NCBI GenBank assembly: GCA_910584965.1
Contig: CAJUDZ010000031.1
Location: 1 to 33,486, forward strand
Source: an uncultured Lachnospiraceae bacterium
GTDB lineage: Bacteria; Bacillota; Clostridia; Lachnospirales; Lachnospiraceae
Length of the DNA stretch: 33,486 nt
Reading direction: 5' to 3'
Each line of letters opens with the position of its first letter. The stretch's first letter is position 1. The position numbers and the translations under genes were made by a program. The notes below the pieces were generated by a model, which ran no database searches, was not told where the DNA came from, and saw only the letters and a program-made list of their open reading frames with translations. Positions 15,320 to 23,460 of this stretch are shown one piece after another.

Positions 15320-16721
15320 TCAGTACCTCCCGAAGGACTTCCGCCTCACTTGGCTGCATCATTTTTCCCCGTATTTCTTCAAAATCCAGCTCCATGATTC
15401 TGCATACTTCTTTCAGGAGTGTCTCTTCATCGACGACCGATGCCACATCAAGCACGGTCCCTATCTTTATCTGCAACGTTTCCGCATTGAGTTTCTCAAT
15501 CTCCGCATCTTCTTTTTCATCCGTCGGTATAACTGGAATAATTTCTATATAAACATCTTCCGGTTCAAAAGCCGTATGATGTTCCGCATTGATTTCATCC
15601 AGCACAATCTCCAGCGGAGTCTGTAAGAAATCCTTTATCCGCGTAATCAGCTTTTTTGCCTTCATATCCAGTAAGGTATATCTGCTCTTTAACACGATAT
15701 TCGTAATATTCCCGTCTCCGGTCTGTGACGAGTTGAAGGCCAGAGCCAGCCGGTAAATATTTTTTTCGTCAATTTCCATTTTTGTTTTTCGTGCTTCATA
15801 GGGAATATTTACTGTCTTGATATCCAGGTCGCCTTTTTCCGATACTCCTACGGTCTTTCTCGATTTAACATTCCATATAAGTTCATCGAGAGAGTTTCCT
15901 TTAAATCCTTTCACTACATAAATACCTTCTGCCACATCCTGAAGATTATTGGAAAGACCGCTGTTCATCACATCGTAATCATCAATGATTTCCTTAATGG
16001 CCCGTAACCCGGACTGCTGGCTCCGGTCGTTGTCCAGCCGCAAAAACGGAAGCCGGTTCATTTCCTCATAATAGTATTCACTCCCCACCTTATACAGAAG
16101 ATGCGGACATGGATTCACCGGAACATTTCTGTCCAGTTCCAGTATTCCCCCGGTACTGATATAATAATATGTCTTATTCCCGTCCCACACTTCTATCCTG
16201 GTCGCCGTGCGGTTATCCTTTACCAGTACCGGATAGTACCGGATGATATAATCATTGACAGTATCCGTATCGGAACCGCCATCCTTTACTTCCACAAGCC
16301 CCATTGAATCCGCATGCTGGAATCTTATCCGGTTCCGGTCATCCTTATACCAGTACAGATAGCCGAATCCCCTTACCACTGTATCTGTCAGCAGTTCCTG
16401 TATCTGTCCAATGAAGGCATCCCCGAAGTATGGAAGCAGATATTCTTCCAGTTCGGAATCCTTTGTTCTGAAACGAATCCCCCCGGATAGAATATAAGAA
16501 ACTTCCTGGTCTGCTATTTCCTTAAAAAACGGATGCGGTATTCTTGCATTACTCTTGGCCACGTCTTCTTGTATTTTTCCATTCTGGTCTATATAAAAAA
16601 TACGGGCATCCAGAATATCATGTCTTCCGTCATAATATTTCTGTCCTGTTCGCGCCTGCCTTTTCCGTCTGCTGTACTTGTCTGCCGCAATGGCAGACAT
16701 TATCCTCTGAACACTTAGCAT
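15312..16721 (-). CDS. Portal protein (SPP1 gp6 type)
   Basis: A 469-residue protein. It opens with a helical region and YYDGRHDILDARIFY, then IPHPFFKEIADQEVSYILSGG, and carries PFLRLDNDRSQQSGLRAIKEIIDDYDVMNSGLSNNLQD, the signature of SPP1_Gp6-like portals. The acidic C-terminus (EDVYIEIIPVIPTDEKEDAEIEKLNAETLQ) is also typical. It forms the dodecameric DNA gate. Mu itself has an unrelated DUF935 portal, so this shows that the virion module is siphophage-derived. Strong GGAAAGG ribosome binding site. Confidence 0.9.
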   Translation of the reverse strand: MLSVQRIMSAIAADKYSRRKRQARTGQKYYDGRHDILDARIFYIDQNGKIQEDVAKSNARIPHPFFKEIADQEVSYILSGGIRFRTKDSELEEYLLPYFGDAFIGQIQELLTDTVVRGFGYLYWYKDDRNRIRFQHADSMGLVEVKDGGSDTDTVNDYIIRYYPVLVKDNRTATRIEVWDGNKTYYYISTGGILELDRNVPVNPCPHLLYKVGSEYYYEEMNRLPFLRLDNDRSQQSGLRAIKEIIDDYDVMNSGLSNNLQDVAEGIYVVKGFKGNSLDELIWNVKSRKTVGVSEKGDLDIKTVNIPYEARKTKMEIDEKNIYRLALAFNSSQTGDGNITNIVLKSRYTLLDMKAKKLITRIKDFLQTPLEIVLDEINAEHHTAFEPEDVYIEIIPVIPTDEKEDAEIEKLNAETLQIKIGTVLDVASVVDEETLLKEVCRIMELDFEEIRGKMMQPSEAEVLREVLSG

Positions 16722-16733
16722 TTCTTTCCTTTC

Positions 16734-18254
16734 CTATTTGTAGAGCCAGTTGTCAGCTGCAAATCCCATCTTTTCACAGATTCCGGTAGTTGCATCCGGG
16801 GCGTCATCATGCTTATTTTTTTTGTCAGACTGATAAGACTTCATGGCCAGATAATAATCCGGCCATTTGTCCTTCCAGTTCTTCGGATAATGGATATGTT
16901 CCTGTACCCATGTGGCATTGCTCTTTATCCTGGCAATCTTATTTTCTCCCTGATAAAAAGATTCAATGTGCGTATAGTTGGAATCATATTCTTCCTTTAA
17001 AATACGTTCAACCGCTCTTGCGAATCCCCGGCCACCATTATTACTCTCGATATCTGCCCAACCGACATGCCAGTGAAAATATGCTTCCGCTACCTGTTTT
17101 TCTGTTATGCCCATATCTTTATCAGTAAATATAACATTCAGGACATATGCTTCCATGTTATAAACACCATAAATAATATCGCAGAGAAAATCATTGCCTT
17201 CATCCGCAGTATCGCAATAGGATTTGATTTCCTCCAACAATAGGTGTCCTTCACTGTCCATTGGCAGATGGTCGTATTCCTGAAATTTTTTATACAATGC
17301 CCCCTGTAAGTCCACAGGCGTCTGCTGATAATTTGCCATAAAAATAGCAAGCGACATTTTAACCTTTTTCTTCAGATAAGATTTCCAGCTGAACAGTTCC
17401 GGACAGAGCATTTCCTGTGTTTCTTCGTTCAGGCACGCTTTCATTTCCAATACATACCAGTCACCCGCATCCTCATCCGAAAGCACCCGGCCTACCAGGT
17501 CCCTTGAATTCCACCGCGTCATATTAATAATCTGGATGGCATCCTCTTCCAGTCTGGAAAGAAAAGTATCCGTATACCATTGGTACTGTGCATCTAAAAG
17601 TTCATCATTGAATGCTTCCGAATGATTTTTTACCGGGTCGTCTATGATTCCTATGGAACAGCCTACGCCGGTAATCGTTCCGCCAAATCCGGTGCCAAGA
17701 TAGGAAAAATACTGCCCTTCCAGCGACCACATTCCTTTCGCACTGTCGCCATATTTAATATGTACATCAGGAAACACATCATTAAATACTGTAAAACGCT
17801 TATCTTCTTTTGTGGCTTCGATGCCATCCCTTACATTAACGGAAAACCTTCCGGCAAGTATTTCATTATAAGTAACAGCTATGACCCGCTGCTCCTGGTC
17901 TTTTCCAAATACCCAGTCACAGAACTGGGAAAGATTGTAACTTTTCCCGTGTCTTGGTGGAATATCTATTGCAAGATTACGGCAGACAATATATTCCACG
18001 TTATTTTCATCCATCCGGCGTTTTTCTTCCAGCGTAACAAAACGCCAGCTTTCATCTTCGGACAACTTAATTATCCGGTGTTCAAATAATGCCTGAAGCG
18101 TATCTGCAATCACTTTAAGATGCCATCTTGAATCCCGGAAAAATTTTGAATTAATCAGTTTGTTATATTCCCACAGATTATTCCTTGCCTCCAGTATTTT
18201 CTCCGGAACGCCGCTGTTATTCACTTTTGCTTTGTACTCTGCTGCTATTCCCAT
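16734..18254 (-). CDS. terL: Terminase large subunit
   Basis: A 506-residue DNA-packaging motor. Walker A is PPRHGKS (99-105), Walker B GIIDDP (D205, D206), the coupling motif NMTRWNS lies near 245, and the nuclease begins SYCDTADEGNDF (D348) and ends with HDDAPDA near 487. Terminase_6/GpA-like class of Firmicute prophages. GGAGCAG precedes the ATG. It opens the packaging/head cluster directly downstream of an XRE gene with a terminator. Mu-like phages package by headful from chromosomal DNA, which fits with a small DUF3486 terminase encoded nearby. Confidence 0.92.
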   Translation of the reverse strand: MGIAAEYKAKVNNSGVPEKILEARNNLWEYNKLINSKFFRDSRWHLKVIADTLQALFEHRIIKLSEDESWRFVTLEEKRRMDENNVEYIVCRNLAIDIPPRHGKSYNLSQFCDWVFGKDQEQRVIAVTYNEILAGRFSVNVRDGIEATKEDKRFTVFNDVFPDVHIKYGDSAKGMWSLEGQYFSYLGTGFGGTITGVGCSIGIIDDPVKNHSEAFNDELLDAQYQWYTDTFLSRLEEDAIQIINMTRWNSRDLVGRVLSDEDAGDWYVLEMKACLNEETQEMLCPELFSWKSYLKKKVKMSLAIFMANYQQTPVDLQGALYKKFQEYDHLPMDSEGHLLLEEIKSYCDTADEGNDFLCDIIYGVYNMEAYVLNVIFTDKDMGITEKQVAEAYFHWHVGWADIESNNGGRGFARAVERILKEEYDSNYTHIESFYQGENKIARIKSNATWVQEHIHYPKNWKDKWPDYYLAMKSYQSDKKNKHDDAPDATTGICEKMGFAADNWLYK

Positions 18255-18304
18255 CCAGATATCTGCTCCATCGAATAATCTAAAATAATATTTAAAGCCA
18301 ATTT

Positions 18305-18332
18305 AAAAGAGCGTTGAACCCAACGCCCTTTT
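18305..18332 (-). terminator. Terminator-like hairpin after the XRE gene
   Basis: AAAAG-A-GCGTT (18305-18315), loop, AACGC-C-CTTTT (18322-18332). On the minus strand the hairpin overlaps the stop of the XRE gene and is followed by TTTT. It lies just upstream of terL. Confidence 0.6.
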
Positions 18333-18594
18333 AATTATGCTTTTGATTTCCATGTTTCTCTTTAATTAAATCGTTACCTGTTTTTTTTGTTTCATTAGGT
18401 ACATATTCCATTAAATCTGTCAGTTCACATTCCAATACTTCGCAAATTCTGTCCAAATGCTCCAGGCTTATTCTCTCCGCGATTTCGTTATAAATATCAG
18501 AGATAGTATTGGGCCTTATTCCCGTCATTTGCGACAAATACGCCTGCGTCCACCTCTTTTCTCCTAGTAGTCCTGATAAATGTATTCTAATCAT
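18331..18594 (-). CDS. XRE-family helix-turn-helix regulator (Cro/C-type)
   Basis: An 87-residue protein: residues 1-65 form an XRE domain (RWTQAYLSQMTGIRPNTISDIYNEIAERISLEHLDRICEVLECELTDLMEY). A lysine-rich tail follows. The ATG at 18594 is chosen because GAGGT lies 7 bases upstream; longer frames run through the operator repeats. Between it and dam are two near-identical 17-mers flanking a likely promoter, and a terminator lies behind, so it looks like an autonomous, autoregulated cassette placed inside the late gene cluster. It may govern dam, terL or superinfection. Confidence 0.78.
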   Translation of the reverse strand: MIRIHLSGLLGEKRWTQAYLSQMTGIRPNTISDIYNEIAERISLEHLDRICEVLECELTDLMEYVPNETKKTGNDLIKEKHGNQKHN

Positions 18595-18606
18595 ATGCGT
18601 TACCTC

Positions 18607-18663
18607 TACTGATACAGAATAACCCATATCAGTATATAAATACGCATATTGATACAAAATAAC
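18607..18663 (-). promoter_or_regulatory. Operator/promoter of the XRE cassette with direct repeats
   Basis: TACTGATACAGAATAAC (18607-18623) and TATTGATACAAAATAAC (18647-18663) differ at 2 of 17 positions and are spaced 40 bp apart, about four DNA turns. An inverted partial copy (ATATCAGTATA) lies between. On the minus strand TTTTGT and TATACT are 17 bases apart within this segment, a possible promoter covered by the repeats. Confidence 0.55.
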
Positions 18664-18674
18664 AGTATGTGTTA

Positions 18675-19427
18675 TTAGAAGTTCTTTATAATCAGCTCTT
18701 TGTACTGTTGTGACCCGTTTTTGGTAACAAGATTATGATTCCGCGTAACTGCAATTATCGTATAATCTTTGTATAATTCCCGGATATAATCGCAGTCATT
18801 ATAAGACAGAATAAATAATCCTTTTATGGAATTTAACGATTTCTTCAACCTGATATGGTCCTCTACTCCAAATCGGTCAGAATAATATTTTTCTGCCTCA
18901 TAATAAGGCGGGTCAAGATAAAAAAGCGCCCTGTCCCTGTCATAAGTTTTTATCAGCCTTTCAAAATCATGATGCTCTATCACTACCCGCGATAACCTAT
19001 CCGATACTTCGTTAAGCATTTCCACCGCCGATGCAAGATTTATACTCCTTACTCCAAAACTTTTCAAATCGCAGCCATAGGATTCTTTAATTAAAATATA
19101 AAATCTTGCTGCTCTCTGAATATCCGTCATATACTCCGGCAGCTGACCCTTCATCCAAAAGAACTGTTCCCGTGATACAAACAGAAATTGCAGTTCCCGC
19201 TGAAGCTCTTCCGCATGGTGCTTTACGCACCGGTACAGATTTATAAGTTCCCCGTTAATGTCGTTAAACACTTCCAGCTTTGCGTGTTTTTCTTTTGCAA
19301 ACAACACCCACCCGGCACCGCCAAATACTTCTATGTACCTGTCATATTGCTGTTCTGGAGGAAAATTATCCAAGATTTCTTTCCGTAATAACTTTTTCCC
19401 GCCAATCCATTTTATAAAGCTATCCAT
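18675..19427 (-). CDS. dam: DNA adenine methyltransferase (D12 class, Dam-like)
   Basis: A 250-residue enzyme transferring methyl from S-adenosylmethionine to adenine N6. The SAM-binding WIGGKK (7-12) and EVFGGAG (33-39) motifs and the catalytic DPPY (172-175) are all present, so it looks active. The order of motifs (SAM site first) is that of the D12/Dam family, whose usual target is GATC; specificity cannot be proved here. ATG at 19427 follows AGGAGGG. No restriction gene is next to it, so it is an orphan methylase, probably protecting phage DNA, a different solution from Mu Mom. Confidence 0.88.
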   Translation of the reverse strand: MDSFIKWIGGKKLLRKEILDNFPPEQQYDRYIEVFGGAGWVLFAKEKHAKLEVFNDINGELINLYRCVKHHAEELQRELQFLFVSREQFFWMKGQLPEYMTDIQRAARFYILIKESYGCDLKSFGVRSINLASAVEMLNEVSDRLSRVVIEHHDFERLIKTYDRDRALFYLDPPYYEAEKYYSDRFGVEDHIRLKKSLNSIKGLFILSYNDCDYIRELYKDYTIIAVTRNHNLVTKNGSQQYKELIIKNF

Positions 19428-19505
19428 ACCATACCCTCCTCTAATCGTATTATGAGGTATACGCACGAACAGAATACATTATCTAAAATAGCTTTTTACT
19501 GCTTA

Positions 19506-19790
19506 TCAGTACCGTTCATGGGACAGAAGCATAACTGCGATATCATGTTCCCTTTTTATCGTATCCGCTGTAATTTCCATCGGAATCCGGTACTGTTTAT
19601 TCTTTACACGCTTATATTCCCGCCTCTTTTCCCGATTTTCCATCTTACGGCGTTCTTTTTCTTCTTTAAATCCAAGAAGTGATTTCAAATATCCGGATAC
19701 TGCCTGCCGGCTTTTTCCGGTTTCCGCTGCTATATCATTTATGGAACTGCCATCAAAATACATTTTTTCTGCACTTGCTTTCCAGTCCAT
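19506..19790 (-). CDS. Small helix-turn-helix protein with basic helix
   Basis: About 94 residues. SINDIAAETGKSRQAVSGYLKSLLGF is a clear helix-turn-helix; a strongly basic helix follows (KEEKERRKMENREKRREYKRVKNKQYR). The ATG at 19790 has GGGTGA six bases upstream; an in-frame GTG at 19799 is the alternative. It lies between the DUF3486 gene and dam. It could be a packaging or late regulatory protein; the sequence alone does not decide. Confidence 0.6.
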   Translation of the reverse strand: MDWKASAEKMYFDGSSINDIAAETGKSRQAVSGYLKSLLGFKEEKERRKMENREKRREYKRVKNKQYRIPMEITADTIKREHDIAVMLLSHERY

Positions 19791-19804
19791 CCTGTTCACC
19801 CGCT

Positions 19805-19921
19805 TTACATTTTTGTCCTCACGGTTTTGGGCGCAGTAAGGGTATCTGCTTTTTCACCCTTTACAATAGGTTTAACTTCGTTTAATTCGCGTTCAACTTT
19901 TCTGTCCGAAGAAACATCCAT
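19805..19921 (-). CDS. Possible 38-residue protein
   Basis: The frame MDVSSDRKVERELNEVKPIV... ending PKTVRTKM fills most of the 168-base gap between the DUF3486 gene and the HTH gene. The frame is open further upstream without another ATG, and no good ribosome binding site is visible, so it may use a non-standard start or not be expressed. No known family recognised. Confidence 0.3.
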   Translation of the reverse strand: MDVSSDRKVERELNEVKPIVKGEKADTLTAPKTVRTKM

Positions 19922-19958
19922 CCAGAGCGAAAACAGCCTTAAAATCCGTTTTACGGCC

Positions 19959-20519
19959 TTACTGCAGTTTTTCCATTTCTGCCTCGGTCTGTTCCGCCAG
20001 CAAAAGCAGCGTCGCCGCTATTTCCGGATAAGCCTCTCCCAGTTCTCCATACACCTTATCCTTCAGCAATTCTAAGGCGATGTGAACCGCTCCCTGTTCC
20101 TTTCTCGCCTGAAGTTTCAGCTTTTCATTGCTTACCTGTGCCCGCTGCAGACTGGCTATGCTCTTCGCGATATCCGCCCTGGCATCCGCATCCATATCAT
20201 CATCGACAAGCGCCTGCATAATCAGCTGGCTCGCCAGAAGGTTATTTGCCTCATGAAGTTCTGTCGCCGGACGCTCCGCATTATCTTCCGCAAGCAGCCT
20301 TGCATATTCCTTTGCTATTCGGACAGATTCAAACTTATTCAGAAATTTCCTCCCATACCGCCCCACGCTGGAAAAGTGAATGTCTTCCCCCTGTTTCTGC
20401 AGATAGGAGGCTATCTCTTCATAAGTCTCCCCTGTCAGCAGTTTTTCCTCCACTTTCTTTTTCAGTGTTGCGGGCAGGGCTTCTATTTTTCCGTGGCTCC
20501 TGTTCTTTTCATTTCCCAT
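19959..20519 (-). CDS. DUF3486 protein, Mu gp27-like small terminase
   Basis: A 186-residue protein: basic start (MGNEKNRSHGKIEALPATLKKKVEEKLL), helix-turn-helix (TYEEIASYLQKQGEDIHFSSVGRYGRKF), then a long helical part with LASQLIMQALVDDDMDADARADIAKSIASLQRAQ. This is the DUF3486 pattern of Mu gp27, linked with DNA packaging. It is followed a little downstream by terL, with dam and XRE genes inserted between, and preceded by a gp26-like gene as in Mu. Confidence 0.85.
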   Translation of the reverse strand: MGNEKNRSHGKIEALPATLKKKVEEKLLTGETYEEIASYLQKQGEDIHFSSVGRYGRKFLNKFESVRIAKEYARLLAEDNAERPATELHEANNLLASQLIMQALVDDDMDADARADIAKSIASLQRAQVSNEKLKLQARKEQGAVHIALELLKDKVYGELGEAYPEIAATLLLLAEQTEAEMEKLQ

Positions 20520-20552
20520 ACGAATACTATGTCCTTCTTTCTACTTGCCAGC

Positions 20553-20858
20553 CTATATTCCAATCCCTCTGACCTGTTCTGTATTTCCTTCCATCAGGTC
20601 AATTCCCGCCGCCGTAATCTTAACGATTGTCTTTGATAGATTCAATCTCTGGTTTCCTACTTTCTCGACGGATACCATTCCCTTTCCCTCAAGATAATCT
20701 ACCTGTCGTTCCAGTTCGTTTGCATTTTCCACGCCGTTATGGGCAAATGCGGCTTTTAGCACATCCATGCTACATCCCACCGGAGCCGCCTCAAAGCAAA
20801 GCTGCAGTATTTCCTTTCTCAATATTTCCTTTGCCGCCAAATCCAGTAAATTACTCAT
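20553..20858 (-). CDS. Mu gp26-like (VpaChn25_0724 family) winged-helix protein
   Basis: A 101-residue protein. MSNLLDLAAKEILRKEILQLC, FAHNGVENANELERQVDYLEGKGMVSVEKVG and VKITAAGIDLMEGNTEQVRGIGI match the Mu gp26/VpaChn25_0724 pattern: a winged helix with a C-terminal AG.D...G....GI motif. It overlaps the upstream paralogue by 8 bases and precedes the DUF3486 gene as in Mu. The molecular role is not established. Confidence 0.78.
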   Translation of the reverse strand: MSNLLDLAAKEILRKEILQLCFEAAPVGCSMDVLKAAFAHNGVENANELERQVDYLEGKGMVSVEKVGNQRLNLSKTIVKITAAGIDLMEGNTEQVRGIGI

Positions 20859-21153
20859 CGAAAACCACTCCTATATCTTCCACATCTCTCTCTGCAAGAT
20901 TTACTCCCGCAGGCGTCAGCCAGATCAGGCTGTCTGTCCAGTTGTCCTTATTGATTTCAACGTGAATATATTTTTTTCCTTCCCCGCCCAGATAAAAAAT
21001 AATCTTTTTCAGTTCTGCATCAGGGATAAAACCTTTGCTGCGCAGCGTATTTTTCAGCGCCGAAATTCTGATATCTGTTCCATAAGTAAGATACAGTTTT
21101 TCAATTACGGCTCCCCGGAGCATTTTAGCTTCCATCACTTTTATTTCATCCAT
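20851..21153 (-). CDS. Second gp26-like winged-helix protein
   Basis: About 100 residues (MDEIKVMEAKMLRGAVIEKLYL ... WTDSLIWLTPAGVNLAERDVEDIGVVFDE). The layout (helices, two-strand wing, TPAG.NL..RDVEDIGV tail) parallels the next gene, so the pair looks like an old tandem duplication. The ATG at 21153 overlaps the end of the membrane coiled-coil gene by 8 bases, with AAAGGAAAC upstream. Confidence 0.68.
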   Translation of the reverse strand: MDEIKVMEAKMLRGAVIEKLYLTYGTDIRISALKNTLRSKGFIPDAELKKIIFYLGGEGKKYIHVEINKDNWTDSLIWLTPAGVNLAERDVEDIGVVFDE

Positions 21154-21688
21154 CGCCAAGTTTCCTTTCGATAACATCCAGACGCGCCTCCGATTTGGAA
21201 AAAGACACTTCCAGTTTTGTGAGCGCACCCTCCATCCTGTTCAGAGAACCCGCTATGTTGTCCAGTGTTTCAAGCATCCGGTCCTGGCTCGCCATCAGGA
21301 TGCTTTCCCTCTTTTCCGCTTCCTGCCGGATTAACTTTTCCCTGCGCTCTGCCTCCTGGCGGATAAGTTCTTCCCGTTTTGCACTTTCGGCCATCAGATA
21401 ATCTTCCCGTTCCCTGACTGCTTCGTTGTTCCGTTCCATGTTATCCTGTGCCGTTTTATATGCTTCCTTCACTTTATTATCATCATCTTTAGCGCGGCTG
21501 ATAAAAAACCAGACAAACAAAACCAGCAGTACAGGCGTAATTCCTACTTCCGTAATAAATCTAATCGTTTCTGCCATTCCTATTCCATCCATGCTGTGTC
21601 CTCCCAGACAAGATATGCCGGCCATAACACGCAGGGCGGCTGTCAAATATATGGCAGCCGAAGCTGTCCATAGCTTTTTATCGGTCAT
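21146..21688 (-). CDS. Membrane-anchored coiled-coil protein next to the lysis genes
   Basis: A 180-residue protein. Residues 10-27 are moderately hydrophobic, and residues 40-64 form a membrane segment (FITEVGITPVLLVLFVWFFISRA). A long charged coiled coil follows, with an internal repeat (REELIRQEAERREKLIRQEAEKRE). This plan resembles BhlA/UviB holin-like proteins but is longer. Position directly behind the lysin suggests a role in lysis or in the membrane during DNA entry. AAGGAA precedes the ATG. Confidence 0.6.
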   Translation of the reverse strand: MTDKKLWTASAAIYLTAALRVMAGISCLGGHSMDGIGMAETIRFITEVGITPVLLVLFVWFFISRAKDDDNKVKEAYKTAQDNMERNNEAVREREDYLMAESAKREELIRQEAERREKLIRQEAEKRESILMASQDRMLETLDNIAGSLNRMEGALTKLEVSFSKSEARLDVIERKLGDG

Positions 21689-21703
21689 GACGGCATTCCT
21701 TTT

Positions 21704-23029
21704 CTATAATAATACGCTCCATGTATTGTAGCCGGCTACGCCGTCCACCGTAAGCCCGTGCGTCTTCTGAAATATCCGGACGGCATCTTCTGTGGCCGGA
21801 CCAAAAATTCCATCTGCCCGGATTCCAAGTTTCATCTGCAGCAGTTTTACTGACTCATTCCGGTCATTGTATCTTACCGTTGAAACAAGCCGGTCTTTCA
21901 CAATATATACCGGGCTGCTGCTGAACCCGGAAACGCTGTAATACTTTTCATTTCTGCTGTCCTGCTGCCAGTAATACTTCTGTGCCCTTGTATCTGCGTG
22001 TACAAATCCGCCGGTATAATTATAGAACCCAATCCCCTTTGCTCCTGATTTTTCAAGGTAATACGCAACTTCCCGATTTGCGACACCTGTAACCGTAAAA
22101 TCCGCTGCCATGCCCTTTGTATGATAAGAAGCCGGAGCGCCATTTATTTTTTTGTTATAGCTTTCTGTCCGGTACGCGCTTGTTATGGATACGGCATTTC
22201 CAAAATGGCTCCGTACCTTCTGCAGCATTCTGACCAGTCGGCTGTCAATCAGTATGCGGTCGCTGCCATCCTTACAGCGGAATTCCCGTATTTTAAAATT
22301 ACTCTCTGCGCCGTCAATCAGGAATGCTTTATCCCCCTGTTCTTTCAGGCTGTATGTATGAATCCCTTCCGCCATCACTTCCGTATCCGCTTCTGCCCTG
22401 TCAGGAACCTCTGCGGTAAAGTCCTTATAGCAGTAAGAACGGTCAAAGCAACAGGATAATCCCGGAATCAGATATCTGCTTGTATACTGCCACATATCAT
22501 ACGGCGTCAGCATATACCCGCATCTGCTGTTATACTGTGCTACCCAGATGCTGTATCCGGCCAGCTCCGCCGCATACAGCTTTTCCTGAAGCCATGCCTT
22601 TGACGCATAGACCCCGGCCAGTAATCCGAGCTCTGTCAGTCTTTTGCAGAATACTTTCGCTATATCGGTGCGTTCCCGCCTGGAAAGATTATCCGCCCGG
22701 CCGTTTCCTTTCGGATTGGAAAGCTCCGAATCATAATATACCGGATAGGAAGGATGGTATTCCTTTGTGCGTTCCCTGCAATAATCTGCTTCGGCAGCCG
22801 CCTCCGATTCCGTTACTGCCTGTGACATGAAATAGAACCCATATGGAATCCCTTCCTTTTCCAGTCCGGCCATATGTTTTCTGAACAGGGTGTCCTCTTT
22901 GATTGTCCCGGCTGTATAGCCCCGGTATCCAATCCTGACGATAACACCGTCAAAATGTTCTTTTAGCAAAGAATAATTTGATACCGCATTATATTTTGAT
23001 ATATCCCCGATTTTCTTCAATTTCCCCAT
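21704..23029 (-). CDS. Endolysin: GH25 muramidase + M15 peptidase + peptidoglycan-binding domain
   Basis: A 441-residue lysin of three parts. Residues 5-200 are a GH25 lysozyme (GDISKYN with D9; YYDSEL with D100 and E102). Residues 240-350 are an M15-type D-Ala/L-Ala carboxypeptidase with the zinc motif SYHTKGMAAD (H303, D310) and VHAD (H344). Residues 385-441 form a PG_binding_1 domain (SVKLLQMKLGIRADGIFGPATEDAVRIFQ). The ATG at 23029 has AAGGAG close upstream. It cleaves both glycan and peptide bonds of the wall at the end of infection, and needs the holin encoded just upstream to reach it, since no signal peptide is seen. Confidence 0.9.
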   Translation of the reverse strand: MGKLKKIGDISKYNAVSNYSLLKEHFDGVIVRIGYRGYTAGTIKEDTLFRKHMAGLEKEGIPYGFYFMSQAVTESEAAAEADYCRERTKEYHPSYPVYYDSELSNPKGNGRADNLSRRERTDIAKVFCKRLTELGLLAGVYASKAWLQEKLYAAELAGYSIWVAQYNSRCGYMLTPYDMWQYTSRYLIPGLSCCFDRSYCYKDFTAEVPDRAEADTEVMAEGIHTYSLKEQGDKAFLIDGAESNFKIREFRCKDGSDRILIDSRLVRMLQKVRSHFGNAVSITSAYRTESYNKKINGAPASYHTKGMAADFTVTGVANREVAYYLEKSGAKGIGFYNYTGGFVHADTRAQKYYWQQDSRNEKYYSVSGFSSSPVYIVKDRLVSTVRYNDRNESVKLLQMKLGIRADGIFGPATEDAVRIFQKTHGLTVDGVAGYNTWSVLL

Positions 23030-23033
23030 GCGT

Positions 23034-23345
23034 TTACTCCTTACCAATCGCTCCAATCTGGGCAACTGCCTGTCTGACCTTGTCATATCCAAGCATCGAT
23101 ACCATCCAGTTCGCTATACCCATCAGCGCAAGATATACGCTGTTCAGGGCAGTAAAGGGCACCTGATAATTCACATAATAAAGCGCAGTTCCGCCGCATC
23201 CGATGAGCAGTGAACAAATCAGTACCAGAATATTAGACGCATAACGCACCTTCATTCCATCCAGAAACATCTTCAGTCCCTGTGTCAACAGGGATGTCAG
23301 CGTTGCAAATACTGCCAGCAATGCCATAATAGTTGTTGTAAACAT
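23034..23345 (-). CDS. Holin
   Basis: A 103-residue protein with two or three membrane segments: TIMALLAVFATLTSLLTQGLKMF, then NILVLICSLLIGCGGTALYY and a moderately hydrophobic third (LNSVYLALMGIANWMVSMLGY). It lies immediately before the endolysin gene, the usual holin place. The ATG at 23345 is chosen because GGAGG lies 8 bases upstream. It should form membrane lesions that release the lysin. Confidence 0.78.
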   Translation of the reverse strand: MFTTTIMALLAVFATLTSLLTQGLKMFLDGMKVRYASNILVLICSLLIGCGGTALYYVNYQVPFTALNSVYLALMGIANWMVSMLGYDKVRQAVAQIGAIGKE

Positions 23346-23423
23346 AAGCATATCCTCCAATTTTGAATATAATAATAGCCACATACAGTCTCCTGTACAT
23401 GGCTATTGTAATTGAATGCACCC

Positions 23424-23456
23424 GCCTTTTATAATTGTAAGTTACAAATCTTGTCA
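23424..23456 (-). promoter_or_regulatory. Candidate Mor-dependent late promoter with palindrome
   Basis: On the minus strand, directly behind the mor-like gene, CTGACA and TATAAA are separated by 18 bases. The spacer contains the perfect palindrome TTGTAA-C-TTACAA (23435-23447). Mu Mor and C proteins bind dyads at their target promoters, and the lysis and late genes begin just downstream, so this is the best late-promoter candidate. Mu Mor binds further upstream relative to -10, so the parallel is not exact. Confidence 0.5.
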
Positions 23457-23460
23457 GAAA

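Noticed and set aside
18675..19427. Mom-like DNA modification gene
   Set aside because: The motifs are those of a D12 adenine methyltransferase, not of the Mom acetyltransferase-like fold.
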